A DNA stretch of 64,000 nucleotides from the IMG/VR virus record IMGVR_UViG_3300046453_000179, positions 1-64,000 of that record, one strand, 5' to 3'. This document shows positions 41,794-49,569 of the stretch, piece after piece. Made by a program: the position numbers and the translations under genes. This stretch comes from a virus. Position 1 is the stretch's first letter; each line of letters opens with the position of its first letter. The notes below the pieces were generated by a model. That model had not been told where the DNA came from. It did no database searches and saw only the letters and a program-made list of their open reading frames with translations.

Positions 41794-42126
41794 TCACGGC
41801 GCCGCCTCATCCGGCACGGTGTCGCCGTAGATGCTGGCCACCAGAGCGCGCATGGCGGCGATGAGGGGTGTCGGGCCGCGCCCGGACCGGAGCGTGATGT
41901 GGTCCTCGGCGAGCCACTCGGCATCGCTGATTGGCTCGAAGCCGATCGCGTACGCCTCCAGCAGCGGGCCGCCCTGCGCCCAGTCTTCATGAGGTGCAAA
42001 ATCGATGGGCGCAAATAGCGGCCCGACGCGGCAAATATCCAGCGCAATGCGGGGCCACTCGAGCTCCGCCGCGCGCGCCGCCCACAGCGCCAGGTCAGCG
42101 CCGGTCAGTTCAGCGACGGCCGTCAT
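41794..42126 (-). CDS. NinX-like (DUF2591) protein
   Basis: A 110-residue protein of the DUF2591/NinX type: ELTGADLALWAARAAELE near the N-terminus, DWAQGGPLLE in the middle and GPTPLIAAMRALVAS at the C-terminus are the family landmarks. Its role in phage biology is not known. The true start is the ATG at 42126; the frame continues upstream only as Arg-rich shadow. It overlaps the next upstream gene by four bases. Confidence 0.82.
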   Translation of the reverse strand: MTAVAELTGADLALWAARAAELEWPRIALDICRVGPLFAPIDFAPHEDWAQGGPLLEAYAIGFEPISDAEWLAEDHITLRSGRGPTPLIAAMRALVASIYGDTVPDEAAP

Positions 42127-42551
42127 GGCTTCGCTCCCATCGCACGGTTCATGGCCGCAGCGCTCAGGCCGGCCAGCTTGCAACCGTCCTGGGTGGCGTG
42201 GAAGTAGCGCATGTCCAGCAGCGCGGCGCCGGCGCGCACAAAGCCGGCAGCGACCAAGCGGTCGAGCGCGGCCTTGTCGCGGCGATTGGCCAGGTACTGG
42301 TTGCGGAAGCCCCAGTGCGCTTTCGGACGGTGCAGCGTGGCGCCCAGCATGTGGTGCAGCACGTCGAGGTCGTCGTCTTGCAGCGTAGCGACGCGCGCGG
42401 CGAACAGGCAGGTCACACACTTGCCGTGCTGTGCAAGTTGCTTGGCCGGCGCGGCTTTGGTGCAGCCGCAGCGCTGAGGAATCAACGAAAACTCCGGCGC
42501 CTTCTGGTTTGCCAAGTGCTGACGCGTTGTTTTTGAGAGGTCCGGTATCAT
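42123..42551 (-). CDS. Early-operon protein with Cys cluster
   Basis: A 142-residue protein. A CGC / CVTC pair (about residues 27-46) could bind a metal, followed by helical sequence with HHMLGATLHRPKAHWGFRNQYLA and a compact end ALLDMRYFHATQDG. It overlaps the NinX-like gene (ATGA). A DNA- or RNA-related role is possible given the basic middle part. Not recognised. Confidence 0.65.
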   Translation of the reverse strand: MIPDLSKTTRQHLANQKAPEFSLIPQRCGCTKAAPAKQLAQHGKCVTCLFAARVATLQDDDLDVLHHMLGATLHRPKAHWGFRNQYLANRRDKAALDRLVAAGFVRAGAALLDMRYFHATQDGCKLAGLSAAAMNRAMGAKP

Positions 42552-42585
42552 GCTATGCTGTCCTATTGTTAATAATGAGGTAACT

Positions 42586-42888
42586 ATGCTTTTCAACTTT
42601 GAGATAGCCATTGGCCTGGATGGAGTAGCAGCGGCATCGCTCAATGGATCCACAGCTGAAGTTTTCCTTACGTTCGGCCCCGGATCTACAGCATCCCCAG
42701 TCCAGTACAAAATCATGTTCGGTGGGCAGTCTTGGGCCTGCGAATGGACGCGCGAACAGATTCTTGAGGATGCAGCGCGGATTGCTATTGCCCAGTACGC
42801 TGCAAGTTTCAACAAGCCGTCTGCGCCACTGCACTTCACGGCGACCCAGGAAATGGGACGTTGGCCCGGCAGTCTGGAGACTCGATAA
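42586..42888 (+). CDS. Small antisense accessory protein in the early operon
   Basis: A 100-residue protein (LFNFEIAIGLDGVAAASLNGST...), beta-rich at the N-terminus with a helical, acidic part (REQILEDAARIAIAQYAA). It runs opposite to the surrounding operon and is convergent with the HNH gene. The ATG at 42586 is preceded by GAGGT; an ATG at 42550 has no such signal. No family recognised. Confidence 0.6.
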   Translation: MLFNFEIAIGLDGVAAASLNGSTAEVFLTFGPGSTASPVQYKIMFGGQSWACEWTREQILEDAARIAIAQYAASFNKPSAPLHFTATQEMGRWPGSLETR

Positions 42889-42901
42889 ATGAGTTCGAGC
42901 A

Positions 42902-43306
42902 TCACGCCACCCAACCCACTTCGCGCTCATGTATGAAGTTCGCCTGAATCAGCGCCCGCGCCATCGGCGGAAGGCTTTTCGTGGCCTTCTCTGACTTTGA
43001 GCGCAAAGCGTTTGCACACGGCGTGGAACATGATTTGGCCCGAGCGCGCTTCGTTGGCGCCGGCGTGAATATCTTGCCGCAATGCTGACAGGGCAATTGC
43101 AGAGGATGTTTCTGCTTATGCTCAGCCATGTGATCTTTGGCTGTCATGACCACCAGATTACTGATGTCATTGTTCCGAATATTCTCATCACAGTGGTGCA
43201 CCTGCTCACCCGGCAACAGCGCACGACCAAGGTGCTGTTCCATGATGTGTCGATGCTTCAACTTCGTTTTCCCGTCGACCTTTACGGTGAGGTATCGGTA
43301 AGTCAT
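42902..43306 (-). CDS. HNH endonuclease with a borrowed methyltransferase C-terminus
   Basis: A 134-residue protein. The HNH core is VHHCDENIRNNDISNLVVM (about residues 36-54), preceded by the RYLTVKV and KLKHRHIMEQHLGR segments usual in homing HNH proteins. A Cys-rich segment (CQHCGK...CSTPC) follows. The last 25 residues contain PPMARALI-x-ANF-x-HE, matching the C-terminus of the adjacent methyltransferase at 13 of 16 positions. It starts four bases inside that gene's stop. Probably a homing endonuclease inserted into, or recombined with, the methyltransferase 3' end. Confidence 0.82.
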   Translation of the reverse strand: MTYRYLTVKVDGKTKLKHRHIMEQHLGRALLPGEQVHHCDENIRNNDISNLVVMTAKDHMAEHKQKHPLQLPCQHCGKIFTPAPTKRARAKSCSTPCANALRSKSEKATKSLPPMARALIQANFIHEREVGWVA

Positions 43307-45486
43307 GCTGCGGCCCCTTGAATAAGCTTTTCGTGTGAAAAATTCGCGAAGATGAGGGCGCGGGCCATCGGCGGGCACACAGAATTTCCCACCATGCGCA
43401 CCTGGGCTGACTTCGTGAGCGCCACGCGCGGCAGGTCTAGCGGGCTGCCGTCCACCTGGCGCCCGTCCTTGAACAGCAGCGCCGGGTTCGGAATCTCGCG
43501 GATCACGTAGTCGGCCGGGAAGCCCTGGGCGCGGTACAGTTCGGACGGATCCAGCATACGCAGGCCAATGTCCACGATCTGGTAGTCCACGCCCTGGATG
43601 GTGACCAGGCCGAATCGGTCCCGGCTGGTCACGGTTGCAAGCGGGGAATCTGGAGACTGGTCCTGATCGCAGCCGTAGTACGCCAGCAGGAACGCGCGCA
43701 CCTCGGCGTGGTGCTGGCCGCCGGCGCTGATCGTATGCAGCGGCTCGTCCACGCTGGCCGTGCTGCTGGTGCCGCGCAGCTTCACTAGGTTGCTGGTCAT
43801 CACCGCATGGCGAGCGCTGGCGGTGACCGTCTTGATCGGCTCGCGCGCATCCTGGCCGCGAGATTCATCAACCTTCTGCGAATACATCGCTTCGATGTGC
43901 GCTGTCACGATGCCCAGCGCGTGCGGAGCGCCAGCCGGGTTTTCCTTCGGGCCGGCCGTGATGGTCGGTACCGGCTCCATCATGTCGCTGCCGGTGGCGC
44001 CGGTGCGGAATTTCGTAATGTGCGCCGTCACCAGCGCCTGGTTGCCCGCTGCGGTCACGGTCGGCACCGGCGCACCGACCTCAGCACCAGGGTGTCCGGT
44101 GGTGTTGGTCATCACGAACGGTGCCAGCTCAGCGGTGACCACGGCGGTGTCGCCCTTGGCTGTTACGGTCGCCACGGGCTCGTCGGCGCCGCGCGGGCGG
44201 CTGTCGCCAGCCCGGCCGCCCACACCTACCAGCGTGGCAGATACCGCGCTAATATGGCCGCCTTTCACCTGGGCGCAGATCGTGCGCAGCGGTTCGTCTA
44301 CGGGCATCACGCGCTGGTTGCTGGAGTTGGCGTGCTCGTTCAGGAACGCGCTGACCAGCGCGGCCTTGCCGCCGCCAGCGGTGATCGTGCCCAAGGGCTT
44401 CTCGATGTCGAGCGCGCGCGGCGCCTGACCTTCGCGCTCACCATAGCCGACCTGCACCATCGAGGCCACGGCCAGCGCCTTCTCGCCACGGTTCGCGCTT
44501 GTGATGGTGCGGAAGGGCTCCAATACGGAATCGTTGCGGTCGCTGCCCTGGTGGGTAACGGGAACGATGGTGGGCACGACAACGGCGCGGTGGTTCTCAG
44601 TGGTCAGCGTGCCGAAGGGCTGCGCCGCCGGCACGGGCTTGCCCGAATAGATCGGGCCGCCTTGCCCGACGATGAACGGCGCGGGCGCGTCCACTACGTA
44701 GCGCATGATGCCCTTAGCGATGCGGCGCAGCGTGGCCGGCGCCAGTGGTCGCTTGCGCTCGAAGATCGATGGGCAAGCAATATTCCAGTCGATGCATTCG
44801 GCGGCCGTGCGGTGCGGCAGCAGCTTCCCGGCCAGCACGCCAGGCGAGGACGGCGCGCCGTGTGTCGCGGCTGGCCAGCGGATCGGCAAGCCATCGCGGC
44901 GGGCGACCAGGAAGAAGCGCTTGCGAATGGTCGGGGTGTCGTAGTCGCTGGCGCGCAGCTCACGGTGGTCGACCGTGTAGCCATGGGCTCGCAGCTGGCG
45001 CAGGAAGCTTTCGAACGTTTTGCCTTTCTTCGCCGGATCCGGACGGAAGTTACCCTCGGCGTCCACCAGCAGCGGGCCCCAAGTTTTGAATTCCTCAACG
45101 TTTTCCAACATGATCACGCGCGGCTTGCACTTCGCCGCCCAGCGCAACGTTACCCACGCCAGGCCGCGAATGTTCTTCGCCACCGGCGTGCCGCCCTTGG
45201 CCTTGCTGAAATGCTTGCAGTCGGGCGACAGCCAGACCAAACCAACCGGCTGGTTGTTCGTTACCTTGATCGGGTCAACGTCCCACACGCTCTCGCACAG
45301 GTGCTTCGTATGCGGGTGGTTCATAGCGTGCATAGCGAGCGCCTCGGGATCATGGTTTATGGCAATATCCACCGGGCGACCGAATGCCTCTTCGAGGCCT
45401 GTACTGGTGCCTCCGCCCCCAGCAAAGTTGTCGATGATCAGCTCGTGGCCCAAGTCAAGTGACAGGGTGAAGGAATCGCGCTTCAT
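43303..45486 (-). CDS. C5 cytosine DNA methyltransferase with an expanded repeat-built target region
   Basis: A 727-residue enzyme that would methylate cytosine at C5. Motif I is FAGGGGTSTG (21-30), the catalytic Cys90 lies in SPDCKHFS, motif VI is ENV (128-130), motif VIII is RKRFFLVARR (188-197), and the last motif is RMVGNSVCPPMARAL near the C-terminus. Between about residues 280 and 650, where most relatives have a short recognition domain, there are about ten copies of a unit with the core EPxxTITA followed by ALV. It probably protects the phage from host restriction. An HNH gene follows, and a small reverse gene begins just upstream. Confidence 0.88.
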   Translation of the reverse strand: MKRDSFTLSLDLGHELIIDNFAGGGGTSTGLEEAFGRPVDIAINHDPEALAMHAMNHPHTKHLCESVWDVDPIKVTNNQPVGLVWLSPDCKHFSKAKGGTPVAKNIRGLAWVTLRWAAKCKPRVIMLENVEEFKTWGPLLVDAEGNFRPDPAKKGKTFESFLRQLRAHGYTVDHRELRASDYDTPTIRKRFFLVARRDGLPIRWPAATHGAPSSPGVLAGKLLPHRTAAECIDWNIACPSIFERKRPLAPATLRRIAKGIMRYVVDAPAPFIVGQGGPIYSGKPVPAAQPFGTLTTENHRAVVVPTIVPVTHQGSDRNDSVLEPFRTITSANRGEKALAVASMVQVGYGEREGQAPRALDIEKPLGTITAGGGKAALVSAFLNEHANSSNQRVMPVDEPLRTICAQVKGGHISAVSATLVGVGGRAGDSRPRGADEPVATVTAKGDTAVVTAELAPFVMTNTTGHPGAEVGAPVPTVTAAGNQALVTAHITKFRTGATGSDMMEPVPTITAGPKENPAGAPHALGIVTAHIEAMYSQKVDESRGQDAREPIKTVTASARHAVMTSNLVKLRGTSSTASVDEPLHTISAGGQHHAEVRAFLLAYYGCDQDQSPDSPLATVTSRDRFGLVTIQGVDYQIVDIGLRMLDPSELYRAQGFPADYVIREIPNPALLFKDGRQVDGSPLDLPRVALTKSAQVRMVGNSVCPPMARALIFANFSHEKLIQGAAA

Positions 45487-45506
45487 GATATTATTTCCCC
45501 ATTGAA

Positions 45507-45755
45507 ATGGATTCGCATATGAGCGCAGCTGAAGAGCGAATACAGATTGGGATGTGGCAAATGACCATCCGCACTACCGTCGATACCGCGACGGGGCAGT
45601 ACGCGTTTGCCGTCACCAATATCCGAAAAGTGTGCGATGACACGTTCCGCACTCTGCAGGTGGTTGCCGATCACAGTGATGCCAGCAGCCAATTTCCCAC
45701 TGAGGCCGCTGCTCTTGCGGCAGCCTACTTTTGGGCCACCGAGAATTTGAAATAG
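45507..45755 (+). CDS. Small antisense accessory protein next to the methyltransferase
   Basis: An 82-residue protein (IQIGMWQMTIRTTVDTATGQYAFAV at the N-terminus, EAAALAAAYFWATENLK at the end), alpha/beta and soluble. It starts 20 bp from the methyltransferase start and runs away from it. The start could be the ATG at 45507 or at 45519; the second has GGA upstream. A plus-strand terminator lies about 600 bp downstream (46349..46371). No family recognised. Confidence 0.6.
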   Translation: MDSHMSAAEERIQIGMWQMTIRTTVDTATGQYAFAVTNIRKVCDDTFRTLQVVADHSDASSQFPTEAAALAAAYFWATENLK

Positions 45756-45763
45756 CAGGCGGC

Positions 45764-46096
45764 TCATGCGCGCGCTCCCGCAGCACGGCGCGCGATAAGC
45801 ACCGGCATCGAGCGCGCCGGGCCGCGATGGGCCGGGCCGGCAACTTCGCCAGCGTACGGCGCCGCCGGCGCCAGCGCGTTGCGCGCGGGCGTGGTGATGT
45901 TGTAGACCAGGCCGATCAGGTAGGCGTGGCGGCCGTCGACCAGTTCATCGAACAACGCGCGCTGGATTGCTTCGGCGCGGTCGTCCTCGATATCGACGTC
46001 GGCGCGCTCGCAAATTTGGTAGAAGGTGCCTGGGCCGGTCAGCAGCGCGGTGAGCAAGCGGTGCGCGCCGGAGCGCGGATTGGGGAGAACTTTCAT
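45764..46096 (-). CDS. Early-operon protein, probably winged-helix-like
   Basis: A 110-residue protein. The first 65 residues (HRLLTALLTGPGTFYQICERADVD...) have the helix pattern of a small winged helix; the C-terminus is Ala/Pro/Arg-rich and probably disordered. The start overlaps the upstream gene's stop. No specific family. Confidence 0.58.
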   Translation of the reverse strand: MKVLPNPRSGAHRLLTALLTGPGTFYQICERADVDIEDDRAEAIQRALFDELVDGRHAYLIGLVYNITTPARNALAPAAPYAGEVAGPAHRGPARSMPVLIARRAAGARA

Positions 46097-46284
46097 GGCT
46101 GGCCGCCCTCCGCCTTCATGAGCTGATCCGCGCAGTCGCGCAGCTTCTGCTCGTTGTGGCGGTGCTTCGTGCGCGCGCGGTCCTTCTCGGCTGCCGGCGC
46201 GGCGGTCTTGGCCTTGTCCGTGGTGCGCCAGTCCTTCACGGCCGCCAGGGTCTTGCTCTCGGTGTAGTTGATCGAGGTCGTCAT
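46093..46284 (-). CDS. Small charged early protein
   Basis: A 63-residue protein, strongly charged, with KDWRTTDKAKTAAPAAEKDR and a helical C-terminus. It has no membrane segment or Cys. The stop overlaps the next start (ATGA). Function unknown. Confidence 0.55.
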   Translation of the reverse strand: MTTSINYTESKTLAAVKDWRTTDKAKTAAPAAEKDRARTKHRHNEQKLRDCADQLMKAEGGQP

Positions 46285-46348
46285 GGCTCGGACCTAGTGG
46301 TGCAACGTGATATCATTGGGGCCTCTGTACGTTGTAATTGAATTGCTA

Positions 46349-46371
46349 AGCCGGCCTGCACGCCGGCTTTT
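46349..46371 (+). terminator. Plus-strand intrinsic terminator inside the minus-strand early operon
   Basis: A 7-bp stem (AGCCGGC / GCCGGCT) with a 6-base loop and a T run on the plus strand only. It points against the operon and would stop plus-strand transcripts such as the one starting near 45507. Confidence 0.65.
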
Positions 46372-46383
46372 CTATTTCCGCGA

Positions 46384-46617
46384 TCAGTCGTACTGCCCTG
46401 ACCTCTCGCGGATTTCTTGAACAGCCATGCCGTAGTACTCATGGATGAACAAAATGTGTTTCGCCGACAGGCGGCGCTTTCCTCGCACCAGGCAGCTGAT
46501 GACGCCTCGGTCCTCGCCCATTTCGACGGCGAGTGCGGTGTAATTTTTCAAATCGTTTTGTTTAATCAGGTAGTCCAGCAGTTCGCGCACGCTGGACGGC
46601 ACGGGGCCTGATGTCAT
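46384..46617 (-). CDS. Small HTH protein (XRE-like)
   Basis: A 77-residue protein with the helix pattern of a small XRE-type helix-turn-helix (YTALAVEMGEDRGVISCLVRGKRRLSAKHILFIHEYYG). It could regulate an early promoter or antagonise the repressor. The ATG at 46617 overlaps the upstream gene's stop (ATGA); longer in-frame starts add a basic shadow sequence. Confidence 0.68.
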   Translation of the reverse strand: MTSGPVPSSVRELLDYLIKQNDLKNYTALAVEMGEDRGVISCLVRGKRRLSAKHILFIHEYYGMAVQEIRERSGQYD

Positions 46618-46859
46618 GGCGGTGCTCCGGCGCCGGCCTTGGCAACGCGCTTGCGCTCGGCGTCCAGGCGCACGAAGCGGCCGGTTATGTGCGGGTATTC
46701 CTCGCGGTGCTGGGCGATGTCGTCTTTGCTGAAGCACTGCGCCTTCGTGATGTCGGCTACGAACACGGCCTTTCGGCCCCGACGAGCGATACCGTTCAGG
46801 TACATTGGCTTCGGCACCGATGTGCTATCGCGCAGGATGAAGTCTTTGCTCACCTGCAC
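46614..46859 (-). CDS. Small basic early protein
   Basis: An 81-residue protein (SKDFILRDSTSVPKPMYLNGIARRGRKAVFVADITKAQCFSKDD at the N-terminal half) with a net basic charge. It resembles small nucleic-acid-associated phage proteins but no family is certain. It overlaps both neighbours. Confidence 0.58.
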   Translation of the reverse strand: MQVSKDFILRDSTSVPKPMYLNGIARRGRKAVFVADITKAQCFSKDDIAQHREEYPHITGRFVRLDAERKRVAKAGAGAPP

Positions 46860-47032
46860 AGCTCCAGTGCCTGCTGCTCAGTGAAGCCTTCGGCCACGAG
46901 CGCCAGATACTTGGCCCGGCTGATCTTCGCGCTGAGCTGCGCTATCTCGATGTGGGCGGTCAGGTTCTCGCGCATTTCGCGCACCAGGACGGCCAGCTTG
47001 ACCCGGCCTTTGTCTTCGTCGTGGTGGCTCAC
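46850..47032 (-). CDS. Short helical early protein, GTG start
   Basis: A 60-residue helical protein (DKGRVKLAVLVREMREN...AEGFTEQQALELC). I chose the GTG at 47032 because it overlaps the upstream TGA (GTGA), the coupling used throughout this operon. Longer in-frame starts give Arg-rich shadow. Function unknown. Confidence 0.55.
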   Translation of the reverse strand: MSHHDEDKGRVKLAVLVREMRENLTAHIEIAQLSAKISRAKYLALVAEGFTEQQALELCR

Positions 47033-47580
47033 TTGACGCTCCCTGCGGCATGATCGATGGCCAGGCCGCCGGCGGTGTAGCCGCGCTCGACGCACGCGCG
47101 GCGCGCCGCCTGCATCAGGGGTGAAAATTCTGATGTTGGCGTCGGGTAGGCCTCGCGCTTCTCGGCCGGCAGCGACCAGTAGTGATCGACGGTGCAAAGC
47201 AGAGTACGGATGATGTCGACGGGATCTTCCTTGAGCGGATCGAGGCCTGTCGGCGTAGTCATCGCTGCATGCAGCGCGCCAGCGGCGGACGGCGACAGCG
47301 TGACGGAGCTACCCATGACCTTCGCCGTGGCCAGGTGGTCGCGCAGTTCGGGTAAGCCGGTGTCGGTGATGGTTGGCGCATGCAGCAGGCCGGCATTCAG
47401 GCCCATATTCCACGCAGCGCGTGCATGGGCGTCCATCTGCTCCGTGCTGAACCCGGAAGCGAGACGCTGCTGAGGCGTGCCCCAGTTCAGGGTGATGTCG
47501 CCAGCAGGTGCTGGCAGCGGCGGCAGTGCGCTGTGCGCTACCGTTGGCGGGCGCGGCTGATTGTTCGATGGGCTATTCAC
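47029..47580 (-). CDS. Early-operon protein, GTG start
   Basis: A 183-residue protein. A Pro/Asn-rich N-terminus is followed by a helical region (GFSTEQMDAHARAAWNMGLNAGLLH) and a C-terminal part with ARRACVERGYTAGGLA. The GTG at 47580 overlaps the TGA of the KilA-N gene. No recognised domain. Confidence 0.6.
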   Translation of the reverse strand: MNSPSNNQPRPPTVAHSALPPLPAPAGDITLNWGTPQQRLASGFSTEQMDAHARAAWNMGLNAGLLHAPTITDTGLPELRDHLATAKVMGSSVTLSPSAAGALHAAMTTPTGLDPLKEDPVDIIRTLLCTVDHYWSLPAEKREAYPTPTSEFSPLMQAARRACVERGYTAGGLAIDHAAGSVK

Positions 47581-48386
47581 AGCGCCACCTCCGCCAGGAC
47601 GGAATCTTTCCACTTCACCTGCTGGATCGGTGCGCCGCTACCGTGCCGCTTGCCGGTGTCGAGCACCGTCGCGTGTGCGCGACCCTTCTCCGTCGGCACC
47701 CAGTGTCCAGCAACGCTCTCTTGCAGGCCGGCGTCGGTCAGCCGCTGGTTGAAGCGGATGGCGCTCTGGCAGAAGCGCTTACCCAGCTCGGTGGGCGTGA
47801 AATAGATTTCTTGATCGGGCGTCGGCAGGTGCTGCTGGCCAGCCAGCGCAAGCAGGTTCACGCCGGTCTGCGCCGCGGCGATCTGGTTGGCGCCGATGGC
47901 TGCCGCGTTCTTGTCGATGCCACAGCAGCGCAGCGCGCGAACCAGGGCGGGCATCATGCCGGCCGCAACCATCACCGGCGACTTCGACGGTACCGCGCGC
48001 ACAGCCTTTGCTGCTGGTGCCGGCAGCGCGCCGGTGACCAGTGCGTCAAACGTGCGGATCACCTCCAGGTGGAACTTGGCGCTGATCCACATCGCGTATG
48101 CATACACAATTTCTTTCGCCGCAAAGGTGCCACCGTATCGGCCAGCCGTCGATGCCACCGGTTCGCAACTCTGCGCTGGCGCAGAATTAGAAATCTCGGC
48201 AATCAATTCCTGGGTTTCTGGGCGACGGGAGAAGAATGCCGGCTGATGGCGCTCCTCGCCGCCGGCGGCTTTATGCAAATCGTTCAGCGAGTAGCGGCCG
48301 AGGTCGTCGGCGCGGATTGGTACATTGGCGATGATCAGATTTTTCACTGTCGGGTCCGGTTGGGTTGAAGGACTGAAAAGGTTCAA
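47577..48386 (-). CDS. KilA-N domain protein (antirepressor-like)
   Basis: A 269-residue protein. Residues about 15-125 form a KilA-N/APSES-type DNA-binding domain: IANVPIRADDLGRYSLNDLHKAAGG, RPETQELI, GGTFAAKEIVYAYAMWIS, FHLEVIRTFDAL. The C-terminal part (about 190-265) contains FTPTELGKRFCQSAIRFNQRLTDAGLQ, as in phage antirepressor C-terminal domains. Such proteins act as antirepressors or regulators of early growth. The start overlaps the ParB-like gene's stop. Confidence 0.82.
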   Translation of the reverse strand: MNLFSPSTQPDPTVKNLIIANVPIRADDLGRYSLNDLHKAAGGEERHQPAFFSRRPETQELIAEISNSAPAQSCEPVASTAGRYGGTFAAKEIVYAYAMWISAKFHLEVIRTFDALVTGALPAPAAKAVRAVPSKSPVMVAAGMMPALVRALRCCGIDKNAAAIGANQIAAAQTGVNLLALAGQQHLPTPDQEIYFTPTELGKRFCQSAIRFNQRLTDAGLQESVAGHWVPTEKGRAHATVLDTGKRHGSGAPIQQVKWKDSVLAEVAL

Positions 48387-49138
48387 TGCGACTTAATGCC
48401 GCTCGCTTTGAGAATGGCAGCCTTGGCGTGCGCTGCGCCGCCGCCCTTGGCACCAGCTGCTGTTTGAAGTGCTGCGGAAATATTCATAATTTCGCGCGCG
48501 GTGGTTTTGCGGCGGCGGAGCTTTGCGGTAATCGCCGGCAGGTCGAACGCACCAGTCGCCAGCTCAAACATTCCGCGCAGGACGATGCCCGACCATGCGC
48601 AATCATCGTCGTGCCAAATGTTTTCGATGGCATCCATGGCGGCCTTTAGCGCGAGCGGATTGGACGCGGAGTATTGGCTGATCGCGCCAATAGCGTTGGT
48701 GCAACCCTTGCGCAAACCACCAGTGCTGATCACGATGCCGTACGCATCGAGCATCTTCTGGATCGCTATCGCGTTGCTGTCGCCAGCAACCAATGCGGCG
48801 ATATGCTTCTGCCGGGTATTAACACCTTCCGTTCCGCTCCCATTGATGATGCCGAACCAACGCGCCTCATCTTCTTGAGAGCCTTTAACCACCAGCGCCG
48901 GCACATGCGTGTACCCCAGTTGACGGGCCATATCGACGGTGTGCTGCCCATCAGTGATCATCATCTTTCCATCCGAGCGCAAGGAGACGTTGATGGCCTT
49001 CATCGCTCCAGGCTCGAATCGCTTCGCGTTGCGCTTGACGCGCGACGCCTTGAGGCTTCGCTGGTAATCGGGATCTACGATCAGGTCGCAGATTGCGACG
49101 AGACGCATTTCGACGTCTGGAGCGATTTGTTTGGACAT
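48383..49138 (-). CDS. ParB-like domain protein
   Basis: A 251-residue protein. The N-terminal half shows a ParB/sulfiredoxin-type core: VDPDYQRSLKASRVKRNAKRF, then MMITDGQHTVDMARQLGYTHVPALVV (DGQHT in place of G-x-HR). The C-terminal half is helical and ends in a Lys/Ala-rich tail. Related early-phage proteins are annotated as ParB-like nucleases, but no nuclease activity is evident here. SD AGGA precedes the ATG. Possible roles are DNA binding, segregation or regulation. Confidence 0.75.
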   Translation of the reverse strand: MSKQIAPDVEMRLVAICDLIVDPDYQRSLKASRVKRNAKRFEPGAMKAINVSLRSDGKMMITDGQHTVDMARQLGYTHVPALVVKGSQEDEARWFGIINGSGTEGVNTRQKHIAALVAGDSNAIAIQKMLDAYGIVISTGGLRKGCTNAIGAISQYSASNPLALKAAMDAIENIWHDDDCAWSGIVLRGMFELATGAFDLPAITAKLRRRKTTAREIMNISAALQTAAGAKGGGAAHAKAAILKASGIKSH

Positions 49139-49188
49139 CAGTTTTCCTATCTGGTTGAAGGTGCCGGCTTTACCCGGCGGAGATCTGT

Positions 49189-49479
49189 TCAGGAACGCAT
49201 CGGGCGCAGCGCACCGCGCGACACGCGGCGAACGCCCTGACCCTGACCTGGGAACGAGAAGGCCCGGCGCAGGCCTGCACTGGCCCCTTCTTGGCGGCCC
49301 GGGAAGCGGGTAACCTGCTGGTGTGCCGTTGCGATGCGCATGCCAGCCTGGCGGAGGAAGCCGCTGATGCTGATGTCTGCGGCAGCGCAGTGGCTCTGCA
49401 AAGTGGCCTGCTCCTCGTCGCCGAGGTAGACCTTGACGACGTTCAAGCGGGGATCCGGCTTGCGTTGGATGATGCTCAT
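49189..49479 (-). CDS. Ribbon-helix-helix protein (MobC/relaxosome-like)
   Basis: A 96-residue protein. Residues about 14-50 (VVKVYLGDEEQATLQSHCAAADISISGFLRQAGM) have the ribbon-helix-helix pattern of MobC-like accessory proteins; the rest is Arg/Gly-rich. In this position, second or third after cro, a DNA-binding regulator with a CII-like role is plausible. The ATG has AGGAG upstream. Confidence 0.68.
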   Translation of the reverse strand: MSIIQRKPDPRLNVVKVYLGDEEQATLQSHCAAADISISGFLRQAGMRIATAHQQVTRFPGRQEGASAGLRRAFSFPGQGQGVRRVSRGALRPMRS

Positions 49480-49569
49480 GTGTTGCTCCTATAGTGATGC
49501 GGACTTCAGGATTTAAACCGGCAGGTCTAGGGCCGGCGACGTTACAAATTTGGGGTCGGGTGGGCGCCG

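Noticed and set aside
41162-41797. Minus-strand open frame of 211 residues
   Set aside because: It covers two plus-strand genes with good ribosome-binding sites, one a clear zinc ribbon; its own translation has no protein-like pattern.
43807-45462. Plus-strand open frame of 551 residues
   Set aside because: Antisense to the C5 methyltransferase; no recognisable pattern.
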